A stretch of DNA of 64,000 nucleotides from Stenomitos frigidus_A (GTDB lineage Bacteria; Cyanobacteriota; Cyanobacteriia; Leptolyngbyales; Leptolyngbyaceae), in NCBI RefSeq assembly GCF_963877135.1, contig NZ_CAWNSW010000143.1:62001-126000 (forward strand), read 5' to 3'. Of the stretch, positions 54,152 to 62,947 are shown piece by piece; position 1 is the first letter of the stretch; the number at the start of each line of letters is the position of its first letter. The notes beneath the pieces were generated by a model. That model was not told the origin of the DNA. It ran no database searches and saw only the letters and a program-made list of their open reading frames with translations. Both the position numbers and the translations under genes were made by a program.

Positions 54152-54904
54152 TTACCCACTGCACTCGATCACGGTGATCGGCGAATGCTCCAGAAAATCG
54201 TTCCAAAAGTCTCGACCAAATTGTTGGATCGCTTCCGGAGAGAGCATCGGTTGATGCCACTGAATTGACTTGAAACCAGCGTTTTGTAGAGCCGCCTCGT
54301 AGGTCGTTCGACTAAAGTAATAGTTGTTAAAACTAAACGGCTGACCCTCGATCGAAAAGGACAACAGAATCGGGGTGCCTTCTTCAAGAGAGGTTCCGGG
54401 TTCAAGCGGATGAGCCAAACTCTTCATACAGCCATAACGTTCACAGAGTGCATAGGTCTCAGGCGCTTGCTGCACATTGTCATTCACAGTCACAAAGCGT
54501 CCACCAGGCTTTAAGTTGGCAAAAATGGTTTGGCAGGCTTTTCTCAGTAGTGCTTGTGTTGGCAGACAGTTCAGCAAGTAGGATGACACAACCAGATCAA
54601 AGTCACCAACGTTACCCAGCGCGGCTACATCCTCAACCATGTACGTCAGGCCTAATGGCGCTCTTGCCTCTTCCGTCCTGGCAGCCTCAATCATCTTGGG
54701 TGCCAGATCGACGCCGACTACATGTGCAGCCCCTCTTTGTTTGAATTGTCTCGTGTAAAAGCCACTACCGCAGCCCAGATCAAGCACTGCTTTATTAGCA
54801 ACATCGCCGATCACGCTCAAATATGTGTGCTGCTCCAGCAAGCGATAGGGTAGATGCTTGGACTTTTGGTACAGTTCAACGATCGAGCTATAGGAATCAA
54901 TCAT
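54152..54904 (-). CDS. Class I SAM-dependent methyltransferase
   Basis: The roughly 250-residue product starts at the ATG at 54904 (an upstream GTG at 54934 is possible). The SAM-binding loop is KAVLDLGCGSGFYTRQFKQR, motif II GVDLAPKMIEAARTEEA, and a post-motif FDLVVSSYLLNCLPTQALLR is present. C-terminal substrate-side residues are family-specific and unrecognised. It probably methylates a small molecule. Confidence 0.85.
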   Translation of the reverse strand: MIDSYSSIVELYQKSKHLPYRLLEQHTYLSVIGDVANKAVLDLGCGSGFYTRQFKQRGAAHVVGVDLAPKMIEAARTEEARAPLGLTYMVEDVAALGNVGDFDLVVSSYLLNCLPTQALLRKACQTIFANLKPGGRFVTVNDNVQQAPETYALCERYGCMKSLAHPLEPGTSLEEGTPILLSFSIEGQPFSFNNYYFSRTTYEAALQNAGFKSIQWHQPMLSPEAIQQFGRDFWNDFLEHSPITVIECSG

Positions 54905-55184
54905 CTTGCTCTCACTACTCTTAGGTACGTGCACGACTGTACCGTCTCGGAGCCCAACTCAAGTAAAAAAGTGAGCGGCTTGCAACAGCAACACACTATT
55001 CACTTCCATTACCATTAGAGCTTGTGTCAGTGAGGAACACAGATTAAATAAGGTCGAATGTCTCGCGTAGAAGTATGGCCTTACCATGCTTCTACAGGGT
55101 GCCAGATTTACAGATTATTGAATAGGCAGTGCCACTCCAGAGTTGCTGACGCGTAACTGCAGCGCGGTTGCCGTCTTACGCACG

Positions 55185-55961
55185 TCAACCGTTAGCATAT
55201 CGGCTCATGAAGGCTTCGCATGTGGTCACAAACTGGATCGGAACCTCTTGCATGGGATAGTGTCCCGCATTACTCATGACGTGTAACTCAGCCTTCTTAA
55301 ACCACTGGAGGATGGTGTCTTTGACCAAGGCAGTGGGCACCCCGGCATCATGTTCCCCTGTAATAGCCAGGAAGGGAACTTCGCAACCATCGACTTCAGC
55401 CGCAAAGTCTTCGGTTGACCACATCTGAAAGTAGCCACGATACGCATCAGGGTGAGTGGTTCGCAGTGACTCACTCACCATATACTGCTCCCAAACGTTC
55501 GTGTGGCGATTGCCAGTTGTCAGCATACAAATGGTGCCACGATTTGCTGGCACTTCCCAGGCGGTGGCGAACAGCTTGTGGGCCTCTTCATCGAAGGGCA
55601 CTGCGCTGGCGGGCACAGGGGTCACGCCAATCACAGACCTGAGAAGGGTACTGTAATGAGCACTCAAGTACTGGGCAACTTTGCCCATCATGGAGTGTCC
55701 AATGTAGTGAAACGTTTCCCAACCCAGTGAGGTTGCCAGTGCTGCCACATCGCCTGCCGCTTCTGAGTTTGTGTAATTGCCCACTAGGCTTTGAGAAGCA
55801 CCGTAACCGCGTGGATCGGCAAAACAATACGTGAACGTCGTGCGATCGAGCCAGGGATAAATCGGTTGAAACACTGTATGGTCGCCTAACCAACCGCCCA
55901 TCACAATCACTTTCTCTGGCCCATTCCCGATGATTTCGTGTGCAAGAGTGGGCTGTGTCAT
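55185..55961 (-). CDS. Alpha/beta hydrolase
   Basis: The roughly 258-residue product starts at the ATG at 55961, after AAAGGAG. The core includes EKVIVMGGWLGDHTVFQPIY, FADPRGYGASQSL, the nucleophile elbow YIGHSMMGKVAQYL, the acid region FLAITGEHDAGVP and a final NAGHYPMQEVP with the catalytic His. It resembles esterase or haloperoxidase-type hydrolases. Substrate unknown. Confidence 0.9.
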   Translation of the reverse strand: MTQPTLAHEIIGNGPEKVIVMGGWLGDHTVFQPIYPWLDRTTFTYCFADPRGYGASQSLVGNYTNSEAAGDVAALATSLGWETFHYIGHSMMGKVAQYLSAHYSTLLRSVIGVTPVPASAVPFDEEAHKLFATAWEVPANRGTICMLTTGNRHTNVWEQYMVSESLRTTHPDAYRGYFQMWSTEDFAAEVDGCEVPFLAITGEHDAGVPTALVKDTILQWFKKAELHVMSNAGHYPMQEVPIQFVTTCEAFMSRYANG

Positions 55962-56170
55962 GATGTCCAAGCTCCTTTAACGGTCAGGTAAAACTTTTAT
56001 CGCTCACTTACTTTAAACTCAACAGCAGCAGGATAGACTGGGCAACTTGATCCTCAAGAGAAATCTTTAACGATCGTCGCTTCCATCACGATCGAAAATT
56101 TACAGGCGTTTCACGATCGATAAAGTGGTATACGCTATAGCGAAACCTTGTGCTGGATGATGGGCATTCA

Positions 56171-56344
56171 TTACTTCAAGCCGATGGCAGGATTTGAACC
56201 CGCGACCGCTCGATATTGATCGGTTTTCAACGGACGTACCAACAACGGTTCCAAAATGCCATGTTGGGCGATCGATCGCACCAACTGCTCTAGCTTTGCG
56301 GGGTCAAAGTAATAACGGGGTTGTTCACGAGTTTTGATTGACAT
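56171..56344 (-). pseudogene. ParB N-terminal fragment
   Basis: The ATG at 56344 opens 57 codons: REQPRYYFDPAKLEQLVRSI, AQHGILEPLLVRPL and YRAVAG, then a short unrelated tail and two stops. This is the start of the ParB/Spo0J nuclease-like domain (box I region). The protein stops before the usual GERR box and the helix-turn-helix, so it is a remnant. Its neighbour is the RAYT transposase. Confidence 0.8.
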
Positions 56345-56457
56345 CAATCAAAAGGGCAGACTCGTCCTGCGGTGCATGGATGAACGAGGGATCGTCAGTG
56401 GCGATCGAGTGAATGTTTATGCGACTTCTCCTGAAGTTAGTGAAATTCGTTTAGTAG

Positions 56458-56492
56458 TAGACCTCCGAGGTTTTGAAAACCTCGGAGGTCTA
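56458..56492. repeat. REP palindrome, perfect 35 bp, upstream of RAYT
   Basis: The arms TAGACCTCCGAGGTTTT and AAAACCTCGGAGGTCTA are exact 17-bp complements around one G. It lies about 80 bp before the RAYT transposase start. This is one of a set of related copies in this window. Confidence 0.92.
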
Positions 56493-56499
56493 GCACTCT

Positions 56500-56522
56500 C
56501 TTTTCAAAACCTCGGAGGTCTT
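56500..56522. repeat. Half REP
   Basis: CTTTTCAAAACCTCGGAGGTCT repeats one arm of the adjacent palindrome in the same orientation, 8 bp further on; the partner arm is missing. Pairs of full and partial units are common in REP elements. Confidence 0.8.
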
Positions 56523-56571
56523 GGGAGTTTGTTGGGAATCTTAAAAGAGTCGTTGCAGCCAAGCTATCTTC

Positions 56572-57165
56572 ATGCCACGCCGCGCGCTCACGTTCCAACC
56601 CGATCGTTACTACCATCTCTACAATCGTGGGAACGATCGCCAACCCATCTTCTTTGAGCGGGAAAACTACCTCCACGTTTTGCGTCTGGTGCGACGACAT
56701 CTGATCGAAGAAACCCTTGATGTGCTTGCCTATTGCTTGATGCCCAACCATTACCATTTGCTGGTGCGTTGCAGAAGCGGGGCGGTTTCTGACGCGATGC
56801 AACGGTTAGCGGTGGCCTATACGAAAGCGATGAATCGGCGCTACAACCGGGTGGGATCTTTGTTTCAGGGGCAATTTCAAGCCGTTGAAGTGGACAGCGA
56901 CGAGTATCTGTACCACCTGACGCGCTATATCCATCTCAACCCGGTGAAGGCTGGACTGGTGACGCATCCGAAGGACTGGGAATTTTCCAGCTACCTGGAA
57001 TATGCGGGACTGCGATCGGGCACCTTGCCCAGGCTCGACGTTTTGCAGCAGCAATTGGTGTCTGAGGCAGCATATCAGGCGTTTTTGGCGGTTGACGATC
57101 GCAATCTGCCTCCCACGACCAAGGCGCTTGCAACAACCCTCAAGACGCTCATGTTAGATGAGTAG
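56572..57165 (+). CDS. REP-associated tyrosine transposase (RAYT, Transposase_17)
   Basis: The 197-residue single-domain Y1/HUH nuclease is of the RAYT group. It has RYYHLYNRGNDRQPIFFERE at the start, the metal-binding HUH triad region LAYCLMPNHYHLLVRCRSGA, and a candidate catalytic Tyr in YTKAMNRRYNRVGSLFQGQF. A LYHLTRYIHLNPVKAGLVTH segment is typical of the group. RAYTs bind and cut REP hairpins in the host chromosome. Full REP palindromes flank it on both sides, making a complete REPtron. Confidence 0.93.
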   Translation: MPRRALTFQPDRYYHLYNRGNDRQPIFFERENYLHVLRLVRRHLIEETLDVLAYCLMPNHYHLLVRCRSGAVSDAMQRLAVAYTKAMNRRYNRVGSLFQGQFQAVEVDSDEYLYHLTRYIHLNPVKAGLVTHPKDWEFSSYLEYAGLRSGTLPRLDVLQQQLVSEAAYQAFLAVDDRNLPPTTKALATTLKTLMLDE

Positions 57166-57188
57166 ATGGGTTTAGACTGACAGGGTTT

Positions 57189-57221
57189 AGACCTCCGAGG
57201 TTTTGAAAACCTCGGAGGTCT
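57189..57221. repeat. REP palindrome, perfect 33 bp, downstream of RAYT
   Basis: AGACCTCCGAGGTTTT and AAAACCTCGGAGGTCT around one G: the same sequence as the upstream copy. It sits between the RAYT stop and the convergent NACHT-GUN4 stop. Confidence 0.92.
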
Positions 57222-57252
57222 GGCAATGCCTAGGACTGTGGCGTGCTACAGT

Positions 57253-59565
57253 TCACAAGTCTCTGCGCGAGAGAAGAGAAGACCAAAAACCAAAACCACC
57301 CACACCTAGCCAGCTAAACCACACACCCCAGGGAAATTCTCCCTTAAGAGACTTATCAAGGTCAAGGGTGAGGTTGTCATAGCTAACAATCCAGTTGCCG
57401 CCTTTGCGCCAGCCCACGCGATCGCCAAACTTTTTCCACTCGTCATTGTAATCCATCGGGCTACCGCATTCCTGCCAGATCTGCTTTTGGATGCTGAAGC
57501 CCCATTTGCCGTTGGGGTAGTCTGGCGTTTTGCTGTAGTGCGTCCAGAGTCGATCGAGGGTTTTGAGATCCTCGCAGGGGAAGTTTTCCAGGTCGGCGCG
57601 ATCGAACCACTGCCCTTCGTCTTTGCCAGCCGTGGTAATCATCAGCCGATAGGTTTCCTGGTCTGCGTCTCGCCATTGCTGGGCTTTCAAGAGGTCTTCT
57701 AGTTTTTGATACTTCGAGTCTTGAGCCACCACTTTGAGCGTTTGCAGGGATGCTACTAACTCCGCACTAAGCTTTTCGGGACGCGGATATTCCTTTAAAC
57801 AAAGGATTGAGAGTTCTGCCGCTTCGCTGCCCAGTTCACAGGCTTTGCGAATCACCTGATCCAGTAATTTGGGGTTGAGTTGAGCGGTATAGAGCAAGAC
57901 GGCTTCGCGCCAGACGGCTCCATTCCAATGTTGCAAAATCAGTTGAGCGTTTGCCTTGATGCTGGGCATATCCTGTGGCTGTGCCAGCCGCGTTGCCGCA
58001 AAGAAACCTTGAAAGCTGAGATGGGGAAACTCGTATTCTCCCGGTTCGCGTTCCACCAGTAGCTCGCTCACTTCTACAATTTGCTTCAGCCATTCTGCTG
58101 GGGTGATCTCTTCCCGTTGAAACACAGGCTGTTGCCCCAGAAACTTCAGCAAGCTCTGGTGCGGCACCTTAATGCGGTTTGCTTTCACCATTTCCAATGC
58201 CAGTGTTTGCAACACTTCCAGGCTGCGCTCAAACGGCAGCACCATTGTAATGAACCGTGCCCTGGGGCGATCGTCTAGCTGAAGTTTGACGATACCTCGA
58301 TAAAGGTCAAGGCGCTGACGAGGCAACTCCCTGGCAGGATCAAACCGATGGAACGTTACCAGCATATTCAGCAGCAGCGGGTTTTCAGCCATGTAGCCCA
58401 ACTCTGCTCGGCGTTGCTGCAACTGGGCAATGAGTTGGTCTGCCCGTTCCTCTGCCACTCGTCTGGCATGACGAAGCTGTTTTTTACTGCGGAAGCTCTC
58501 CTCCTGACAGCGGTACCAGCGACGGATAAAGGTTTCCTGCTGCGTCGGATTGAACGTGTTCACAAAAATCGGTACGGCTGGACGCTGCGCCACATAGTCT
58601 TTGTAGCCCGCAGGTCGGGAGGTCACGATAAAAACCGCTTTGCTATATTCCTGCATCTGGGCGCTAATCCAATGGCTGACCGCCTGTCGCTTGCCATCGG
58701 GCACCTCATCAAAGCCATCAAACATCACCAGTGCCGCACCGCTTGCTAACAGTTTTTCTGCCCATTGAGGTGGCGGGGTCAGGGGTTGATTTTTTGCCAG
58801 ACTGGGCACATGGTGTTCGGTAATCAGTGTGGGTAAACCGGGAGGCTGTGCCTGGATGAGCAGTTCTGTGTGATCGCGCAGCCGCAGCAGTACTGGAACC
58901 AGTTTGGGTGCTCGATACCGTCTATACTGGCGCAGCCCATAGATGAGGGTAATGTGGCGCAACAAGGTGGTTTTGCCCATGCCGCCTTTTGCCTGAATGC
59001 TCATCTGCCGAAATTTGCGATCGCGCTGCGATCGTGCCAGCAAATCCCAAATGCTGAGATTGTCCGATCGCAACACTGCGTCACGCTGCCAGCGATTACG
59101 TTGACGCGACGGGCTTTTTTTGGCGATGGGTTCTGCCAAATCAGCGATGCCCAATGCCCCGCTTAACTCTAACGGCACAAACACTTCTGCCAGGAGGGGA
59201 AGAGTGGTGCGATCGGGGTTAAAGCCTTCAGTCGTGAATTCTTCGCATAGCATCGCTTGCTGCTTCAGGTATTGCCCCTCAAAGTCTGAGCGCAGGTCTG
59301 AGAACGATCGCTCAATACTGGCGATCGCCCCATCCATTGCCTGATCCAGCTTGGGTGAGAGCTTCTTGCCGATTTTGATCGTGATCCACACCCCGGCTGC
59401 ACCCGCAAAAAACAAGGACGCCTCTGTCCAATGACTTTCTCGAGCTTTTGTGACACCAACAAAACTCAATGCCCCTGGTATACCAAACGTAACCAGTTTG
59501 TTGTCGAGTAATTCAAAAACTTTCTCGATCGTGGTGGGCGAATAGGCAGACGATTCTTCTGACAT
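57253..59565 (-). CDS. NACHT ATPase fused to a GUN4 domain
   Basis: This 770-residue product has a hydrophobic N-terminal patch (about 25-65, LSFVGVTK and ASLFFAGAAGVWITIKI). A NACHT ATPase follows with Walker A IQAKGGMGKTTLLRHI (about 191-205) and Walker B GAALVMFDGFDEVP. The NACHT helical domains include FPHLSFQGFFAATRL. The C-terminus (about 625-745) is a GUN4 domain: KAQQWRDADQETYRLMITTA, FPCEDLKTLDRLWTHYS and GFSIQKQIWQECG. GUN4 binds porphyrins such as Mg-protoporphyrin IX, so a tetrapyrrole-sensing switch is plausible (inference). The last 25 residues are hydrophobic. Confidence 0.93.
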   Translation of the reverse strand: MSEESSAYSPTTIEKVFELLDNKLVTFGIPGALSFVGVTKARESHWTEASLFFAGAAGVWITIKIGKKLSPKLDQAMDGAIASIERSFSDLRSDFEGQYLKQQAMLCEEFTTEGFNPDRTTLPLLAEVFVPLELSGALGIADLAEPIAKKSPSRQRNRWQRDAVLRSDNLSIWDLLARSQRDRKFRQMSIQAKGGMGKTTLLRHITLIYGLRQYRRYRAPKLVPVLLRLRDHTELLIQAQPPGLPTLITEHHVPSLAKNQPLTPPPQWAEKLLASGAALVMFDGFDEVPDGKRQAVSHWISAQMQEYSKAVFIVTSRPAGYKDYVAQRPAVPIFVNTFNPTQQETFIRRWYRCQEESFRSKKQLRHARRVAEERADQLIAQLQQRRAELGYMAENPLLLNMLVTFHRFDPARELPRQRLDLYRGIVKLQLDDRPRARFITMVLPFERSLEVLQTLALEMVKANRIKVPHQSLLKFLGQQPVFQREEITPAEWLKQIVEVSELLVEREPGEYEFPHLSFQGFFAATRLAQPQDMPSIKANAQLILQHWNGAVWREAVLLYTAQLNPKLLDQVIRKACELGSEAAELSILCLKEYPRPEKLSAELVASLQTLKVVAQDSKYQKLEDLLKAQQWRDADQETYRLMITTAGKDEGQWFDRADLENFPCEDLKTLDRLWTHYSKTPDYPNGKWGFSIQKQIWQECGSPMDYNDEWKKFGDRVGWRKGGNWIVSYDNLTLDLDKSLKGEFPWGVWFSWLGVGGFGFWSSLLSRRDL

Positions 59566-59675
59566 CGGGGTTGGCTCGGCAAGGCGATGTCTCTTTTTTA
59601 ACCTAAAGTCTCGCTAAACCCAAATTATCGACCCAACTTCTTTCCTCAGATCCATCTGCTAAGACGCCAACCTCA

Positions 59676-59707
59676 GCCCTCCGAGATTTTTGAAAACATC
59701 GGAGGGC
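59676..59707. repeat. REP variant
   Basis: GCCCTCCGAGATTTTTGAAA to ACATCGGAGGGC: an imperfect palindrome of the same family as the RAYT-flanking copies, 2.5 kb away, just after the modBC stop. Confidence 0.85.
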
Positions 59708-59712
59708 TAGAA

Positions 59713-61560
59713 TCAGTCCACCATGAGAATCAAGCGTGCTGGGTCAAGCTGCACAGCCCAGGGAAACGGCTGATCTTTAATGGCATGCCACTTTTCTTTG
59801 AAGACCTCTGCCTGCACGTGATAGTCCTGTGCATCAGTGGGTGCGGTGTTGAATTTGAGGAATAGCGTCATGCGGTGCGGGGTTTCGCTGGTTGCAGCCA
59901 GCCAACAGGGATAAGTATTGTCGCTATCAGGAGCGGGCATGATGCTGATTTGATGGGCACGAATGCCAATATCCGTGAGGCGATCGGGAATGGCTTCCAG
60001 CACTTGCAACGTAATGCCCCAATCCGTTGCTTCCACAAAGCCAGAACCCTGCACCACCACGCGGGAGAAGTTTTTACAGCCTGTAAGTTGAGCCACCCTC
60101 ACGGTCTTGGGATGCTCAAAAATCTGATGCTTAGAGCCATAGGCGATCGCGCTTCCCCCGGACATCACCATCAGCATCCCACAAAGACGGTATGCCTCCT
60201 CCAGGTTATGAGTAACAAACAACGTAATACCTGGATAGGTAGACAAGGTTTCCATCAGTTGTTGTTCCATCTGGCTACGGAGATGGGTATCCAGTGCTGA
60301 GAAGGGCTCGTCTAACAACAGCGCTTCCGGTTCGGTTGCCAGCGCCCGTGCCAGCGCCACCCGCTGTTGTTGTCCTCCCGAAAGCTGATGGGGATAGCGA
60401 TCGCCCAGTCCTTGTAGTTGGACTGAAGCAAGCTGTTGAGACACTCGTTGTCGGCGCAATGTTTTGGGTAGACGCTGCAACCCAAAGGCAATATTTTGAG
60501 CAACGGTCATGTGGGGAAACAGGGCATAGTTTTGAAAGACCAGACTGACATGACGTTTATGGCTGGGTAGATTAATGCGTTTGCCTGCATCAAAGAGGGT
60601 GCGTCCATTCAAGACAATACGCCCCTTGGTCGGCGTTTCCACCCCTGCGATACAGCGGAGGGTCATACTTTTCCCTGAACCTGAACCACCGAGGATACCC
60701 AAGGTTTCTGGCAGTGCTGTAAACGCGATATCGAGTTTGAAGTTTGCTAATTGCTTTTCAATCGTGACGAACAATCCTGTTGCCGTATTGCTTAACGGCG
60801 GGTTAATCCATTGCCCTAAGCGAGCAGGTTCTGTGCGTTTGCCACCTCGATTTACGGGTTCATTGGCTTCGAGCAAACCTCCGTCCGATCGCTGCCGCTT
60901 CTCTTCATAGTGCTGCTGCCACAGATTCACAACCATCAAACCAGAAAGGGAAATTGCCATAATGGCGATCGCCCATAGCCATGCCAATCCCATGTCGCCT
61001 GCTTCCACCGCAAAGTAGATGGCCATCGGCATCGTTTGGGTTTCCCCAGGAATATTGCCTGCCAGCATGAGCGTGGCACCAAATTCTCCCAAAGCGCGAG
61101 CAAAGGCGAGCGTGACACCTGCCACCAGTCCAGGCATCGCCAACGGCAAGAGGATTTGCCAAAAGATCCGTCGTTCCGAGGCTCCGAGCGTTCTGGCGAC
61201 GTGCAATAAGCTACTGTCGATTTGTTCAAACGCCCCCAATGCCGTTTTATACATCAGCGGGAACGACACCACGATCGCGGCGACCACTCCGGCGTACCAG
61301 GTGAAGATAATCGTGAAATCAAACGATTCCATCAGTTGTCCGAGAGGGCCGTTTTTGCCGAACAGCAGCAGCAGTAGAAATCCCACCACTGTAGGCGGCA
61401 AAATGAGCGGCGAAATGAGAATGCCCTCCAGCAGCGATCGCCAGCGTCCCCGATCCCCCAGCATTCTATAGGCAGCAAAGATGCCCATGAAAAACGTGGC
61501 TACGGTAGCAGTACCAGCCACCTTGAGCGAAAGCCATAACGGGGAAAGATCCAGTTCCAT
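59713..61560 (-). CDS. modBC: Molybdate ABC transporter permease-ATPase fusion
   Basis: The 615-residue product joins ModB and ModC. The permease (about 1-225) has SPLILPPTVVGFLLLLLFGK and the EAA loop RTLGASERRIFWQILLPLAM. The ATPase (from about 265) has Walker A GILGGSGSGKSMTLRCIAG, signature LSGGQQQRVALARALATEPE and LLLDEPFSALD. A C-terminal TOBE/DiMop-like region follows. A ModBC fusion is known from other cyanobacteria. It follows modA by 12 bp and works with it to import molybdate for molybdoenzymes such as nitrate reductase. Confidence 0.95.
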   Translation of the reverse strand: MELDLSPLWLSLKVAGTATVATFFMGIFAAYRMLGDRGRWRSLLEGILISPLILPPTVVGFLLLLLFGKNGPLGQLMESFDFTIIFTWYAGVVAAIVVSFPLMYKTALGAFEQIDSSLLHVARTLGASERRIFWQILLPLAMPGLVAGVTLAFARALGEFGATLMLAGNIPGETQTMPMAIYFAVEAGDMGLAWLWAIAIMAISLSGLMVVNLWQQHYEEKRQRSDGGLLEANEPVNRGGKRTEPARLGQWINPPLSNTATGLFVTIEKQLANFKLDIAFTALPETLGILGGSGSGKSMTLRCIAGVETPTKGRIVLNGRTLFDAGKRINLPSHKRHVSLVFQNYALFPHMTVAQNIAFGLQRLPKTLRRQRVSQQLASVQLQGLGDRYPHQLSGGQQQRVALARALATEPEALLLDEPFSALDTHLRSQMEQQLMETLSTYPGITLFVTHNLEEAYRLCGMLMVMSGGSAIAYGSKHQIFEHPKTVRVAQLTGCKNFSRVVVQGSGFVEATDWGITLQVLEAIPDRLTDIGIRAHQISIMPAPDSDNTYPCWLAATSETPHRMTLFLKFNTAPTDAQDYHVQAEVFKEKWHAIKDQPFPWAVQLDPARLILMVD

Positions 61561-61572
61561 CGGTTCTCTAGG

Positions 61573-62367
61573 TTAGCTCACGGTAAAGCCGTATTTTGTA
61601 AACACTTTCTTGGCTGAATTGCTCAGCAAAAACTGCACAAAATTCCTAGAAACAGTTTGATTCCGGCTATTTTTCAATACCGCGATCGGATACACAATCG
61701 GCGAGTGCAAATTCGCTGGAATGGTTTGGGCAATTTTCACCTTATTGGTGGTTTTGGCATCGGTCAGATACACCAATCCCGCATCAACATTGCCTGCTTC
61801 TACAAACTGCAATACCTGTCGGACGTTACTTGCCAGCACATATTTCGATTTCAATTGTTTCCATACGCCAGCTTTAGTCAATGCTTCTTCGGCGTATTGT
61901 CCGGCTGGGACGCTACGCGGATCGCCGATCGCAATCCGCTTCACGCGAAGATCGGTTAAACTTTTCAGGTTTGTGATCCCAGAGGCACGAGTTGGAACCA
62001 CCAAAACGAGCCGATTGGTCAACAAATTACGCCGAGTATCCGAAACTAAAAGACTTTTCTGCTGTAAGGCATCCATCTGCTTCTCTGCCGCTGAGATGAA
62101 TACATCCGCAGGCGCACCATTTTCAATTTGCTGTTGTAGCGCCCCCGAGCTGGCGAAATTATAGCGAACGGAGACATTGGAGTGCGCCTGACGATAGAGC
62201 GGTGCCAATTCTTTCAGTGCATCAGTCAAACTGGCAGCAGCAGAGACAATCAATTGGGTGTTTGCCTGAGCGATCGCGGTTGGAGAATTAAACAACCGAA
62301 CACCAAAGGATGCGCCAAAAGCGAGAACTAAAAGCGTCATAAGAACTAGAAACCGTTGCCTTTTCAT
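61573..62367 (-). CDS. modA: Molybdate-binding periplasmic protein
   Basis: The 264-residue product has a signal peptide (RFLVLMTLLVLAFGASFGVR; likely cleavage at AIAQA) and the ModA fold: LIVSAAASLTDALKELAPLY, VRYNFASSGALQQQIENGAP, ADVFISAAEKQMDALQQKSL and VEAGNVDAGLVYLTDA. It binds molybdate or tungstate and hands it to ModBC, encoded 12 bp downstream. Confidence 0.95.
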   Translation of the reverse strand: MKRQRFLVLMTLLVLAFGASFGVRLFNSPTAIAQANTQLIVSAAASLTDALKELAPLYRQAHSNVSVRYNFASSGALQQQIENGAPADVFISAAEKQMDALQQKSLLVSDTRRNLLTNRLVLVVPTRASGITNLKSLTDLRVKRIAIGDPRSVPAGQYAEEALTKAGVWKQLKSKYVLASNVRQVLQFVEAGNVDAGLVYLTDAKTTNKVKIAQTIPANLHSPIVYPIAVLKNSRNQTVSRNFVQFLLSNSAKKVFTKYGFTVS

Positions 62368-62702
62368 ACGACCTCTGGGGTGTTCTACCGATAGATTAAT
62401 GATGCACTATTACTAAAATAAGACTATAGTCATTAGCTTAATTAGGCAATCAAAAATTATATTTTGCAAGCAAATCGATTTAATTTAAGCGGACAATAAA
62501 ATACAGAAATGAGATTCTACTTGATCTGACAAGCTAACTGTTCATTCAGCAAGGTATCTTCGTCTAAAAGGATGCTTTAACAATTATTTTTACTAATAAA
62601 ACTGACTAACAGAATACTCTTTTATGAAACTACATATACTGCTAAAATATTAGAAAGAAGTGATTGAATTTACACTTCCATCTCATATTGAAAGAGCTAG
62701 AA
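62368..62702. promoter_or_regulatory. Divergent modA/mop promoter region
   Basis: This 335-bp AT-rich region must carry promoters for modA (left) and mop (right). I see no clear ModE-type box or other named operator. AT-rich hexamers resembling TATAAT-type boxes are too common here to assign. Confidence 0.4.
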
Positions 62703-62897
62703 ATGCAAATCAGTGGGCGTAACGGAACGGTCAAGGCGATTGAGATTGGGGCTGTGAATGCAGAAGTTGAAACTGCAGCAGGCGTTGAAATGACTGCCAT
62801 GATCACAAAAGCCTCGGCAGAGAACTTAGGTTTAAGTGTTGGTAAAGAAGCCTATGCTGTTGTTAAAACCAGTGGTGTTATGGTCGCGATCGACTAA
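62703..62897 (+). CDS. mop: Molbindin (Mop, TOBE domain)
   Basis: The 64-residue cytoplasmic protein starts at ATG 62703, preceded by GAAAGAG. It has the Mop motif MQISGRNGTVKAIEIGAVNA, then EVETAAGVEMTAMITKASAE and AYAVVKTSGVMVAID. Molbindins form hexamers that store molybdate. It is divergent from the modA-modBC operon, so uptake and storage are encoded together. Confidence 0.93.
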   Translation: MQISGRNGTVKAIEIGAVNAEVETAAGVEMTAMITKASAENLGLSVGKEAYAVVKTSGVMVAID

Positions 62898-62910
62898 AAA
62901 CAAAGCCTTC

Positions 62911-62943
62911 AGACCTCCGACTTTTTGAAGAAATTGGAGGTCC
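62911..62943. repeat. Degenerate REP
   Basis: AGACCTCCGACTTTTTGAAG to AAATTGGAGGTCC: same outer arms as the RAYT-associated REPs but with a decayed centre. It lies between convergent mop and a methyltransferase gene. Confidence 0.75.
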
Positions 62944-62947
62944 AGGG

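Noticed and set aside
56165..56260. tRNA gene on the minus strand, suggested by GCGGGTTCAAATCCTGCCATCG
   Set aside because: The T-arm-like piece has no matching 5' acceptor, D-arm or anticodon arm upstream; the stretch is instead the 3' end of a ParB-like reading frame.
56334..56657. 107-residue plus-strand frame across the ParB remnant and REP
   Set aside because: Half of it is the translation of the REP palindromes and it overlaps the RAYT start in another frame.
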